Below are positions 36,826-49,936 of a DNA stretch of 64,000 nucleotides, one piece after another; within the stretch, counting starts at the first letter, position 1, and every line of letters starts with the position of its first letter. The stretch is taken from the NCBI GenBank assembly GCA_050084515.1, contig CM114271.1, positions 4,836,001-4,900,000 on the forward strand, in the 5' to 3' direction. The notes beneath the pieces were generated by a model. It was not told where the DNA came from and ran no database searches. It saw nothing but the letters and a program-made list of their open reading frames with translations. The stretch comes from Blasia pusilla (taxonomy: Eukaryota; Marchantiophyta; Marchantiopsida; Blasiales). Made by a program: the position numbers and the translations under genes.

Positions 36826-37980
36826 AGTGCAGTGCGCTTCTTCACATTTCCTCGACAGAAGCGGCTCCTCGTCCTGCTTCATCGCCATACACCGAACCCG
36901 CCAGAGTCCCACACGGAGGGACAGACAGACAGCTCTTCCTGCCTTCTCTCGACCGCTGCTCCGCCTCCTCCGCTCCCTTCCCTCTCCTCTCTTTCTCCCC
37001 TCCCTTCCCTTCCCTTCGCTTCCTTCCCACCGTCCTCTGGCGCTCTTGCTCTTGCTCTTGTGCTGCATTACTTACTCGCTGCTGGCTGGAGCCTCGCGAC
37101 CTTGCTGTCGCGTGGGGGCCGTCGGATGCGGATCGGACGGCGAGGCGGGGCTGCGGCGTTGCGTCCGGAGCGGTCCGATGGCCATCGGACGGAGGGCGCC
37201 TCTCCCTTGGAAGCCACGCACGCGGCCCGGGAATGACACCGTTCTTGCTCCTGCAGTACCCGACAGTTGTCCAACAGACAAACGATCATCTTTCCGCCCG
37301 TCCGGTGTCCCTCCGTTAACGTGGCTGCGCTGCCGTATGACGGGCCCGTAGGGACCGAATCGAGCGTGCCCGTATGGCAGACCCGCTTTACAGCGTAGAT
37401 CTCTCCATCTGACGGTCCCTCGCGTCATCTCGAAGTCCGCCCCTGTAGGTCACTCATTGCCCGTTAACCGCCCCGCCCCGCCCCACCCCACCGACCCACC
37501 CACCCGCGCCCGCACTCATTTCCATCGCCTTTTGGCGGCCCACCCTTCCTCCTCCTCCCCCACCCTTCCAACCGCCATTCCCCCGCTATCTCCCCTCTAT
37601 CTGAGCTCCCTGCTTACTATAGCTACCGGCGCTTCGGCGTCGGGCGGCACCCCCACTGACCCGCCCGCCCGCCCGCCCGTCCGTCCGTCCGTCCACGCTC
37701 GCCTTTCTTGCATGTCTTGGGACTCGCAAAAGCCGGGCCTTCATGCACTGTACTTCAAATACGTGCCTTTTGGAAGTTTCCGTCCGTCCAATAGTTCGGA
37801 AGCGTGTTGTTTCACTTCACTATACTCCTAAACCGGTAGCTGCCTCGAACTTTCACTGCCTCCATTTATGTTGTTTGGAGGATCCCTCGTTCGCGAACGG
37901 GTACTCGCGCTAGCTTTTCGGGCCTTTATTCCTCTCCATTTATGTCGCCCTGAGCGCTTTCCGAGTGCGGACGGACTCTC
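36826..37980 (-). promoter_or_regulatory. Promoter region of the trihelix gene
   Basis: A CpG-rich, C-rich stretch upstream of the trihelix ATG, with CCCG/TCCG tetranucleotide runs at 37661-37694. Long frames on both strands here result from low stop density in C-rich DNA and do not resemble proteins. Confidence 0.4.
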
Positions 37981-38239
37981 CAGGGAAACAAACAATTAAC
38001 TTAATAAAAAAACGTTTCCTATTATAGATACAAAAGAGGGGGGGGGGGCCATAGAGAGAAGAAGAAAGAATGGGGCATTTCCTTTGGAGGAGGGGGGAAA
38101 TAGTTGGGGATGACAGAAATTATTTGTGTGTGTATGATGCCATTGCATTTTTGGTGTGGGATGTTTTTTTCCTGCACGGCCTTTCCTCGGCTTACCATGA
38201 ACTAGGCTTTCATGGATTAAGAACGAAAGAGAACTAGTG

Positions 38240-38400
38240 GGCAGTTCGGGAGTGAAGGGATTCATAATCTTACACACAAAATCTTTTTCCTGTTGTCCGT
38301 GGAGAGGGAAAAAATTTCTTGCTGTCTGGTTGCCACATGTCAAGCAAAGAGGTGTTCACGAATCACGAAAGTACTCTCCAATAATTACATAGATCAAGAC
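38240..38400 (-). mobile_element. Helitron-like fragment
   Basis: On the minus strand TCTATGTAATTATTGGAGAGTA near 38392 is followed by GATTCGTGAACACCTCTTTGC and TTGACATGTGGCAACC, the 5' end type of the elements at 23.3-24.1 kb. A CACTCCCGAACTGCCCACTAG end-like sequence lies near 38240. Confidence 0.4.
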
Positions 38401-41400
38401 TCCATGAATTAAGAACGAAAGAGAACTCACTAAGAAGCAGGTGAAAGAAAACCCTTAAGGAATACAAGAAAGGGGATTCAAATAGTCGAATATGTGAAGG
38501 CCATAATGGGCCCCTAAAAAGAAAAAGAGGTACCCCCTAAATTGAGACATGGATTAAGACAGATCGGCCCTTGGTGGTGGAGGCAATTTTATGGCAAAAT
38601 CGCAAATCTTATGGCCCAATCTCTAACTGTTTCGAGAAGATTTGCGATTATTTCCATGTCATTTGTTCAAGACAAAAAAAAAACCTTATTTCAGGAATAA
38701 ATAGATGAACCATTCTATTCACTAAGGCACAAAGTGTTGATGGAATGAGAGTGATTTGCCATAGAGTGGAGCACACTTTTCATGTGTAGGCTAAAGTCGA
38801 TTCACTATGGAGTAGGGTTTTATCAAATGAGATGGTGCATGGGCAAAGCATAGGGATGATTGGTTAGGGTTTAGGATTGAATTCTTGATCTAGGATATTT
38901 TCATTATCATGCCAAGATAGATTTAGCATGAGACGTTCTAGGATGAGTTCATGTAATATTCAGCCCATTTCAAACTAATTCAAGAAATAAATAAGATGGG
39001 TCCAAGCTGGAGATAAAACTCCACCGTACATGATACACATAAAAAAATTCTAATATTTTCAAATAATAAGTAAAAAAAAATCATGTAATATTAACAATAA
39101 CATTTGGACATAAATTTATATGTTTGGTGACTGCAAATTCAACATGACAGTAGACACACTAAATTTTCATTGCGCCCACCGCACTAACATCTTTTCGGAT
39201 GTCTCTCATTTTTCTCGAGAACCCCTAAAAACATATTGAACACCTCCATTTTTTTTTTGTGTATGCCTAAGGGAAGAAAAAAAATATGAATGTATAGCTA
39301 ATGTAAAATACTTTCTTTTCCAAACTTAAACCTGTTGGAAAAAAAGCTAATAAGTTATTCCTCACAACTTTTCTTTTATATTTTTATTGTTCTACTCTTG
39401 ACTTTTCTAATAAATTTATAAATTATTACTACACCGTTACACGGCCTAATGATATTATAAGTTATTTTTTTATTGGACCGTAACATTAGGACGATAATAC
39501 ACACGATAGATTCTTGTTACAAGTGATTGGATAATGACTACGTCTAAACTTTCTTCATAAGACAATTTAGTCTTAAAAAGGGTCAATTAAAAAAACTATA
39601 TTCTAAAATGACTCGTAATAGTAGAAATAAATGACATAATTTTTTAAAAATACAAGACGAGTAATCATTATAAGAAACTGCATTACAGTAGAGGTTATAT
39701 TTTTCATATTGTCTCATCAAGTTGTAAACACGTAATAAAATTTTTAAATAAGAAGTAGTATTTAAATTACCTAATTTTGGACATATGTGAAATTTAGCAC
39801 TCTTCCAATTTTAATATAAAATATAAAATTTCATATACAAAGAAGAAAGTTAAACTTAATAGGGTATATTCAAATAGACTTTACTCATACATTTATTTAA
39901 TAGTATGAAATAATTTAAATTTAATATATATATAATTATATAATTATATAATCTGTCTCACTTTAAACTAAGCACGTCCTAGATGTGTCTTACCAAATAT
40001 TTGCTCTAAATTCCACGCCTTTCGCCAATAACTTTATCATTTCTCTAATATAATAGTGAATATTTATTACCTTCCGTTTTCTCACATGCGATAGCAGTGG
40101 GCCACTTCCATTTATGATTGCCTCGTCTTTTAAGCTCAGCTATCTTTTATTTATTAAATTTTAAATATTTTTTCTTACCATTTATTTGGAAAGACACCTT
40201 TATCCTTAGCCCACCCTTGATGGACGTACTTCTTAGTTGTGGGGTAAACGTAAGTGCAAGGTATTTTCTTTTCTTTTTATTAAATAGAAAATACCTTGTT
40301 CCAAACTCATGGTGTCTATGTTTCATCCATGGTGAAGGTCCATAATATGACTATGTCAATATGTGCATGAATAAGGATGTAATATTTCCATTGTTTTCAT
40401 AGAGGTAAGTTTAATGATCGGCACTATGTTTGATAGCAAAACTTCAGAAAACCTAGTGTGCTGGCCGATGATTTGGGTGATGTGCATGTTAGAGGTGAAG
40501 AAATCCTAAGTCAGGTTTATGAAATTTGATGCGTTGTAAAAAAGTTTCTTGTGCAAGTTGTATGACAAAATCACAATATAATAAATACATTTAATCCAAA
40601 GAAAGGAAAAAAAAATGGTGTAATGCAAAGAAAAGAGTTTGGATCCATATATGGATCGGTAATCCATCCAAGCTTCCAGACCTAAAACACTTCCAACATT
40701 CTTCATTGAGTGGCACGGCACATATTTGCTCAGTGCAGTTTCCCATTAAAGCTACTTAAATGTAAAAATTTACGTCAAGTGAAAATGCTCATATGTTGCT
40801 TTATGTGGAATTGGAGGATTTGTGCATAATGGAAAGGGCGACGTATACGAATAACCTATCTCTAATGAAACTCTAATTAATTTTGAATCCGACTTGTGGT
40901 ATCACATTATGAGCAGACTATAAAAAGCACATGTAACACATCTTCATTACTTTAGTATTACTAAAGTAATAAATACAAAGGAAATATTGAAGTTTAATAT
41001 GGACCATAATGATAAAATAAAGCAAACCAAAATGAGGGGACAAAATTTTTAATTCCAAGATTTGTGGTGAACATAAAAGGTAAATGTATACAAATAGGCA
41101 ATCCATTATAAAGCTTGCTTTGCGGGATCATGCAACAGCGAAAAATACTATGTATAAGATAGAAAAAAGCATCCCTAGAATAGACCTTATAATATTTAAT
41201 AATGCACGAAGTTGAAAGTAAAAACAATGTGCATGCGTGACTTTCTGCTAGAGAAAAAATGGAAATACAAATATGTAAGAGGGCACTAATCATCTTGAAA
41301 AGAATAATAACAAATTATATAAGCAAATATTCATCACAAATTTATGACATTCGTAGCACAATCCCAAACAACAATGCAAGGTATCCATGTATGAGATCAA

Positions 41401-42185
41401 GGATGAATATGAGTTTGATCATATACTTATAAAGTGTACACTCTAGGCTAGATGAAGGCTCTTTTGACAATCATAATAATAACCAAAATGTGACTAAAAA
41501 CTTTCCATATTATAATTGAAGCCAAGATGTGGGTTTGACTATTATTCTTTTATTATTGTAAATGGCTAAGTTCATGTCCCTCACATTAGCAAGGCCTTGG
41601 AAGGCAAGTCTTGATCACATGTCAAAGTAAGAGAGGCCTTCGTGTGGCTCACAAAAGCCAAAATCTAGAGTAGCTAGTTGTAAGACTAGACTGGGTTGCC
41701 AAACTTGTTGTGGGACTAATGCCAGTGAAGATGGGCATGTGACTTCCAACTAACCTTAGGAGAAAGGGGCCCTAGTCGCTTGCACGATAGTGGATTAGGG
41801 TAGAAAAGTAAAAGATCCTTGACCCACGTTTCGAGTCAATAGCAAGAAGCAAGGAAGTCGAGATAGATAGACAAGACGCCATGAGAGAAATTGCAAAACA
41901 TGAGGGTCAGAAAATCAACCATTCGACGCCAAATGGCGTTGATATGAGCGTCAGCCATGAGATGCAAAAATATGCATGGAGATTCTAAAGACAAGACACA
42001 TGATTAGTTGGATCTTTGAGACTCAACCCAAGTCTTTGGATCGCAAGACTCAAGGGTGGGATCTCTTCAAGAGATAGCAAGGAGGAGTAGGGGTCAAACT
42101 CTATAATAAACATGCACATGCTTATGGAGATCGAAGAAGTGATTCATGGATATAGGTGAAAGTCCCACTCCCTACATGATCTCTT
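38401..42185. other. AT-rich intergenic DNA, no gene seen
   Basis: Very AT-rich (especially 39000-40100). No reading frame matches a known family, and no clear repeat was identified. Confidence 0.45.
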
Positions 42186-42189
42186 ATTC

Positions 42190-43030
42190 CATCCTTGATG
42201 CAAATATGTCATGACCCTCATAACCAAACTTGCACCAAAGCATAACATTAGAATTCTAGTAGGCTCACACAAGGATGGAAGTGCGTTAGAGTCTCACAAA
42301 TGAGGCATGAATTGCAAAAGGGTGACGCCAACCTTGAGGGGCCTCTCAAACGATGAAGATCATGACCTACCACAACAAGACTAGATATCAAGCAGCACTT
42401 GAGAACAACTCAAGCCCCACAAGAAGTGGCCTAAGAGGATTTTTCAGAAGGTAAGGAGGGGTGGAGATCTCTAGAGTTATATATAAGGGGAAGGGTCTCG
42501 GAAGATTTTTCAGAACCGGAACCTTACCTTGGACAACCATGGAGGTGAACCAAGGGTACGGAATGGATCGAGAGATTAGCTTCGTAGTTGGACACAAAGC
42601 CAAATCCATGTGGGACAGTTATGAACACCATCCTTGGACCTTGACCCGTGATTGAGATATCTTTTCTACGGCATGTTTATTATTTTGGTTAGGCATAAGA
42701 AAAATCCAATAGCACTTGCGACGTGTTTTTAAAAGGAATTAAGAACCATTTGAGAGTTCAGATGGCGCCTTAAATCAAAGGTAGACGCGGAGGTATTGAG
42801 TCTTGGTTAGAGACTCCTTCAAGGTCCATTAGTAGTTGGGATTGTCAGACATACAAGCGCCATTTAAGATTCCTAGACTATCAAGAAAGTCTTTCCCAAG
42901 TCTTTAAGGACTGGCCTATTTTGGAGAGTGAGGGGTTGGGTTTATATTTGACCCGCTCAAGAGACACAAGGCTAGTTAACCCTAAGTGTGGCTAATATGA
43001 GTGTGTTTGGGTGCAGATTAGTAAGGAGAG
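42190..43030 (+). repeat. LTR-like repeat, family C, copy 1
   Basis: Homologous to 43325-43935. Shared words include ATGACCCTCATAACCAAAC, TATAAGGGG followed by GATTTTTC/GATATTTTGG, an ACAAGCCAA/ACAAAGCCAA block and AGACACAAGGCTAGTTAACCC. A TATATAAGGGG promoter-like site lies at about 42480. It could be one LTR of a collapsed element; termini were not fixed. Confidence 0.4.
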
Positions 43031-43324
43031 CGTGATGTATTGAACGCAAGCTTCTACGACAGAAAGGATCGACGCTCAAGGGGAGTAGGCACGTGACAAA
43101 AGAAGTATTACCTTATGGAAATTTTCTGCCAATTTGTGAAAAAATTGCAAGGGAACTTTTTTAGAATAATAAGTTAGCAAGTAAAAGATTAGAAGAGGCT
43201 TTGAAGAATTATTTTATTAGTAGAGAATATTTGAGGAAGCCATGGAATGGAAACTCTTACAAAGAGGAATCTATAAAACTCTAAAGAAGAGGAATCACTT
43301 TCCTCCAACCCATTTGGATTGATA

Positions 43325-43935
43325 ATGGATGAATATATCATGACCCTCATAACCAAACACATTCCAATACTAAACACTAGATTACTAGAGGGCTCCTACT
43401 AAGATGGAAATATGTAAAAATTTCACAAAAGGGTGTCTCTTGCTAATGTGATATATATGTAAACTTTTGCTTTTATTTCTTCAAAATTATCCCTTGGTTG
43501 GAGGCAATAGATGTCTATAACTTCATACATATAAGGGGGAGGATCTCTAAGATATTTTGGAGTTCAAATCACACTATAAAAACCTTGGGGTTTGAACCTA
43601 GATTGTGGGGTTGGTGTTGGAATTTAGACAACAAGCCAACTTGAAGTTGGATTAGTCTAATTTTGGACCGTATAGTGTTTCGATTAATTACAGACTTATT
43701 TTAGGTTCATTGGGATACTATGACCATTATGCATGCTAGAGATATTCAGGTCTCTATAATATAAAGGATCTCCTTTCACAATCTTTATTTTTTTGGGAAG
43801 TGAGGGCTTAAGTTGGTATTTGACCTCATTTAGGAATGATGAGGTTGAGGGGTAATCCGAGTCCTAGACTCCAGAGACATAAGGCAAGTCAACCCAAAAT
43901 GTGACTAATACAAATATGTAGGTGCAAATCAGTAG
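43325..43935 (+). repeat. LTR-like repeat, family C, copy 2
   Basis: Diverged direct copy of 42190-43030, with the same order of landmarks, including ACATATAAGGGGGAGG near 43527 and GACATAAGGCAAGTCAACCC near 43878. Only about 300 bases separate the copies. Confidence 0.4.
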
Positions 43936-46089
43936 CGACTTCATTAGCATTTTATAACTTGTATCACAATATTGACGTTCAAGATTGTAAGTACGCAATG
44001 ACATTGGCTTGTAAGTTAGTGGTGAGATTTTTGGTATTTGGGTCCTAATTAAGGGTAGTGCGAGTGGTTGCATATTTATATTAGCTATTCAAGAAGGCAT
44101 CAAGATTACTATGGGGAAAAATTAGAGTTACCACCAAGGTACAACATAGACTATATCATCCTCAAGGCCCTCAACACTACAAAAGGATCAGAACCTTGAG
44201 ACACTCTATTGTGACTGTAAGAAGGGAGGTGAGATTACATTGAGGCTTAGAGATGTCCTTTGGAATACTCATTATAGGAGGTCATTTGTGATATGCTACC
44301 TTAGAAATAACATGTGAGTACATGTAATCATTCTCTTTTGTATTAGATGCCACATTATTGAGTCGCACGCATTTAGTGGTTCCACTTGAGCTAATGAGGC
44401 AGAAAAATGAAAGCATATATTACACGGATCAATCTCTTATAAGAGACCTTTTCTTATTGATCATGCATCTCCTCTATTATTGGGGGATTATATGTAGAGA
44501 AATTTGAGGAGAGTAGATATAGTACTTAAGATGGATAGTGACATGCGCATAAGGATGGTAATTTTTATGTAGAGACTATCATGGAATACCTTGTATCTAT
44601 CCTAAAGTTAGATCATTTGGAGCCTATATTTACATATCAAACCCCGAGAATGAGATTCGTGATGCTTTGCAACTATGTGGCTTAGAGTCTATTGAGTAAA
44701 GAGTGGGACAAGATTGATAAAAAGATGACAAATTCATGTGTATTTGTTGTGTTTTTTTATGCATATCTCTTTGTTAAAGCATGTTGTATATATGTTTTGC
44801 AAAAATTTGAGAAAATGTTTCCCTTTGCAAATTAGGAGCTTCTTTTATTAAGATTTATAGATTTTAGTATAATTCATATATATCCAAAGAAGAAAAATAA
44901 TTCTACTTAAAATATCTAGCGCTATGCAAATTATATCTAAAGATCCAACTAAATTCTCTTGGGTGTGTCTAATCGTTCATGAAGAGATACTCAAGGATTC
45001 ACAAATTTTCCATTCATTGTGCCTAATTTCTTCCTTTCTCTCAACTTCACATTATTGAAGATCGGCCTCATATAAAAAATGTAATTGATGTCACGTCAAT
45101 AGTCCTACTTTAGAGAGTATGTGTGGCATGCCCAAAGAGATGGCGATGAACATCCTTAACTGATTGGGAATTGTGGAATCTCCGTATGAAGGTTAGTTTT
45201 AGTCTACGGCCCATTTTGCACTGCACTATTTAGAGGAAATCCTATTCTTGGTAATTTTCATCTTTTGGGAATGATTAATTTTAAGTTATTATGAAGAAAG
45301 ATTCACCTTGATCCCTAGTGAGTATTATGGTTAGAAAGATAACTGATTTGCACATGTTATCAAGGAGAGATCTCAAGAGAGAGCGAGATAGGAACAAGGT
45401 ATATATGGTGGATAGAGAGTTTGAAGTGCTCATTCTCTCTTTGTTGATCCTATTTACATGAGGAGGCTCAACATCTATAAGAAAAAGTTTGAGAGATTGA
45501 ATGAATTCCAGTTTGGAGTAAGTTATCCAATCTTAGATAAGTGGAGATTCATTGATAAGTGTTAAAGAATGTGTATATAGATTCTCAATGACCATTAAGC
45601 TATATGTAGAAAAAGAAGGGAAATCATATGTTTCTAGGTCACTAATGGGTATACACCGAGCACGAGGGACATCCAAATTCCCATTGCTCAACCTATACCA
45701 TAAAAAATCAATTTTAAAGGACTCTAGTTTATACATTATCAAGTGTATCATTTTGCAAAGATGTTCATGAATCAAGTCATGCATTGACCAACTCATGTGA
45801 TACTTTTATCAGCTTCTTACCTTGCCCTCAGTCCCTTGAGTGGGTACACCCTTATTCTCTTAAGGTTAGTCTTAAGGCGCATGTCCATCTCAAGTAGAAT
45901 TAGCCCTACGGTAGGTTCTACCACCCTTTTTGGTCTTATGAGTAGCTGATCTCAATGCTAGGTTTTGACTTTGGTGGATCCTACTAAGATCTCTCTTCCT
46001 TTTTCCTACAATCATAACTTGTACTTAGGTCACAACTAGCTCGAGTGCTTGAATTTAACTATTTGTGATGCCAACACATTTCCATCCTA
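43936..46089. other. AT-rich intergenic DNA with a diverged family A fragment
   Basis: No gene was supported. The interval 45350-45470 repeats the GCTCATTCTCTCTTTGTTGA block of LTR family A, flanked by unrelated sequence. Confidence 0.35.
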
Positions 46090-46860
46090 GTATGAGCCTA
46101 CTCGAGTTCTGATGTTCCACGTTGGCACACATCTAGTTATGAGGATGGGATAATACTAATCTATGATGGATATTTGATATGATGCCATATATCGTGTTGA
46201 CTCCATCTATCACATCTTTTAGGATAGATCGGTGAGATCTAGTAGAGTGCCTTCGTGAGTAGTGGAGGATAGGTTCAAGAGGTCGAGAATGACCTGTTGA
46301 GGCCCCATGAAACTTGAGAGAGTAGATTTTCCCTTCGTTTCGGCTCATTTGAAGCCATATTGAGAAACTTACTATTTAAGGTAAGTACCATTTTGAGTAT
46401 ATGGTCAACTTTCTATTTTTGGTAAGTGGCCCTTGACCTCCTACATTAGTTCAAGAGCCAAGGAGGTGACTTGGGAGCAAAGGTTACCATGGAGAGAGCT
46501 TGGGAGAGGGGAGAGGTATATCTCAAGGAGAGAGAACTTGAGAGCTCATTCTCTCTTTGTTGAGCCTCTTGGCAAGAGGCCGCTTAGTTATGGTGCCTTG
46601 TCTTGTGAGTGTAACCCAAGCCTCTCATTAGGAGAGTGGGTTTGGTTTGACATTGAGAGAGACATGTGAGAATGCACACATGTGAGAACTATGGTGTTGT
46701 AAGAAAGATTAGATCTTAGTTTATTTGAGCTATTTTGGTATTTCTTGTCTTTTATTTGGATGCCATGAGTTAGCATTGGATCGTGTGTGTGTGTGTGTGT
46801 GTGTGTGTGTTCGGTCATAGCAATGTATGTTGTGTAGTGATGTGTATGCGCACGACAAAT
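46090..46860 (+). repeat. LTR-like repeat, family A, copy 2
   Basis: Best match to 3540-4345 over the whole length: GGATAGATCGGTGAGATC, TTCCCTTCGTTTCGGCTC, CTTGACCTCCTACA, GAGAGCTCATTCTCTCTTTG, TGAGTTAGCATTGGATCGTG and the terminal GATGTGTATGCGCACGACAA. It contains a (TG)n run at 46782-46810 absent from copy 1. Confidence 0.5.
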
Positions 46861-48429
46861 CTCTCACTAGTGTTCTTAAGATAATACGGATGTGTACTAG
46901 ATGTATATAAGATAGTTAGTCTTAGATATGGGCTAGTTGGAGTGACATGGATATCAAGAAGACCACAAAAAATATGGCTCACTAGCCATCTGGCATTTTT
47001 CCTCCGTAAATCATAAAGATATATCACCATAGGAAGGAATAGATAGTTATCTTGAGTTAGAGAGACCTAACCTTCCCTCTAACTCTTAAAGCTCTAAAAT
47101 CGCTCCTTGGTGATTTGAGACCTTTAACTCATTGGTCGTGTGTGTTTGGTTTTTATCATAAAGTCTAATTTTTACGTCTTTGAGCTTGTTAGATGGTGAC
47201 CTTTATATATATATATAGATAGATACGTATGTGTGTGACATTTGTTGGGTCATTCATATAGGGGCATAGAGTATCTATTTGGAAAGAAGAATTCATGCAC
47301 GTATCGCGATAGGATAAGGAGGACTTGTTGAGGAGGTGGAAAACTTGAATGTGGAGATTTTCCCCAATTTAGGATTTATTTGGGATTATTTGGATGAACT
47401 TACTATTGCCCTATTTCTAGCATAGTTAACTTCCCAATACAAAAGATATCCCTTGTGTCTAGATCCTCGATAAAGAGTGAAGGTTAGAAAGGTGCTAAAG
47501 TTATCAAGGAGAGGAAGAGGTTATATGTAAAGGAGAGAGAGCTTTGGGATTCTTTCTTTATTTGTTGAGTCTTCTTCCATTTAGATTGGATATAACTTAA
47601 CCTCCTCAACAAGAAGAGAATAAATAGAATGAATATAACTTAAATTATATTCACTCTTGCCAAGCCTCTCATTACAAGAGTGGATTTGATTTAGGATACC
47701 ACCGAATAACAATGCAACCAAACCAACCCTCATCGTAAAGAAATCCAAATCTAATGCATATTAGAAACAACGTTTCCTAGCCTATAATTGGAAGACTAAA
47801 TTGTACATAGATGGGCCCTTTTAAGACTCCATGTGGAACATACTATTCCTCATGGCCCAAGGTTTAGAAAGATTATCATTTCCCCATGCCACCTCCTCTT
47901 GCTCTATAGATCCTTAACAAATCAAAATTTCCAAGATATTTTCAATGTGGTTCCATAAAAACTCCCAAAAAAGTGATATGTTTACACATATCACCAAAGT
48001 GGGCCAACATATCACCAAAGTGGGCCAACATTTCACTCCTCTAATTTATTTCTAGTTGACAATAACATGTGAAACATTGTCTACATGCCCAATCTCCTCT
48101 TGTCAAACATAGAAGTATTTGATAATCATGAATGCGCTCCCATGATAATATAAATAAGATACCCCTCTTTCAATGTTACAATTAAAAAAAACACTTTAAA
48201 TTTTTTTATAAAAAAATTAATTAAATTATATGAAAATTGAGCTGAGGGAATACTAGAAACAAATAACTAAAATTTAACGAACTACGGAGATAAGATTGAG
48301 GAGCATAAACTGATCAATCTCCTTAGATAATCTCCACGACCGCCCATCTATTCAATAATGGCACGAACACAAAAGTGACAATTTTTCTTAAGAACTAAAC
48401 TAAAATACGCTAATGTATACGAGGGACAC
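46861..48429. other. AT-rich intergenic DNA with repeat fragments
   Basis: A diverged family A fragment lies at about 47320-47700. A perfect two-copy tandem of 21 bases (CATATCACCAAAGTGGGCCAA) lies at 47987-48028. A Helitron-5'-like sequence (minus strand, TATATTATCATGGGAG) lies near 48140. No gene was seen. Confidence 0.4.
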
Positions 48430-48900
48430 TCGTGAGACCACCAGAAGAGGACGCATTCCTGAGCTTCACGATTGGTCAGCCGTACGATCGGTCCGTGCGT
48501 AGACGCCCGGACGGAGCCGACACTGAGCTGTCCTCCATTTTCCGCTGCGGTATCACTACGTCGGTCCACGTTTTCGTATCGCATGCCAGCCTCCTGCAGT
48601 ACGGCACTGGTATCTGCGCCTCATTGTCCGTTGACTGCGCCATGGAAGAAGGTGGCTTGACCGGCACGTTGCGGGTTCCATGAGGACGTCCAAGAGAGAA
48701 CGGATGTGGGACGGAGAGAGGGAAGGAGGAACAGCAATCTTTATCGCGCAGGACATGGCGGTGGCGGATCTACAAGGGCCTGCCGTCGCCGGGAAATTGG
48801 AATCTGAGGACGTGAGATCAACCGGAGTACTGCCGCACACATTCTGGGTGGGTTGACTGTTCCCGTGCGGTGCTGGGGGAACTTCTCACGAATGTAAGCT
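48430..48900. other. GC-rich island of unknown function
   Basis: CpG-rich DNA much like the promoter regions of the genes in this window. Frames on both strands stay open for 60-94 codons, with a minus-strand ATG in GCCATGTCCTGCGCG at about 48770, but no family was recognised. It may be a promoter or first exon whose downstream gene has been lost or was not identified. Confidence 0.3.
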
Positions 48901-49936
48901 TTTACGGTACCGGGAGAATGGGCAAGACTGGGAAGTCGAGAATCAATGAGTAGTCATGATAATTGACCGTATCGGAGAAACATGAACTTTTGTAGGAACT
49001 TCGACGGAACTATATCGAGCCGAGAGTGAACTGATAGATGATCGGTCAGCCAGTGATTCGGTAACCACAGCTCTCGAAAGTATTCCAATGGCGTTGAATC
49101 AGGTTAGGTGAGGACCTTGCCTATTGTGCCAACATCACAAGCTGCGCAAGGCATTGTGTATTTGTGTAGGTCCATATCACCCAACATGGTAGAGCGGCAC
49201 CTGTGAAATCATAGTTCCATGGCTCATAAGATCATGCAAGGTTCACTTCGACGCAAGATTTCTGCATATGGTACGCCATCATTTGGAACGGAACGTCCTT
49301 GTCATAGAAACCTCATTTGAAGTGTATCCTGATTCACATTGTGATTGTGCTATCTTGGGGGTGTTCTCAATTCTGTCCTTCCCAGATGTGCCCCAAGCAA
49401 AATCTTCGCCAATCTAGATCTACAGACGAACAGTTATACAGCATACTCAAGAATATTAGGACACTGAGCTGACGTTCCATAATGTTACACCTCTGAAGGT
49501 AGAATTCTAAGTGCGTTGAGCAATTCAAGCTATTCAAAGTGGATCTCATTGTACACTCACATCATACAAATGCATCCAATAATGCCTATTTCTTGAGTTT
49601 GGGCTCTCCATCAATGACATACTGATAATCTAATTAATAATTGACCTAGAATTTTAGTACAAGCTTGCTCTTTTGCAAGCTGTGTGACTATTGCCCTCTT
49701 TTACAAGTTACGGGACTATTGCCCTGACCGCCGCTTCCTCACAGAGTCCTGTATACAATACAAAGACTGAGTTTCTTCCCAGGTGACAAGATTCCCCCAC
49801 AATTCAATAATCTGCTCAAACAAAGATTACTGGAAACACAAGGAAGTCTCTTACAAGCACAATCAGCTATGCCCATCAACAACACACTCTTGCTATAAAT
49901 CCACTCCAGAACTAAGAAAAATTCAGAGTCTCAGCT
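48901..49936 (-). other. 3' flank of the CRM-domain gene
   Basis: No coding sequence was recognised. The part nearest 49936 probably contains the gene's 3' UTR. GACTATTGCCCT occurs twice near 49686 and 49722. Confidence 0.35.

Noticed and set aside
35871-37319. A 482-codon plus-strand frame, the longest in the window
   Set aside because: It is antisense to the trihelix coding exon and then crosses a C-rich promoter and microsatellite; the minus strand carries clear domain motifs and splice phase.
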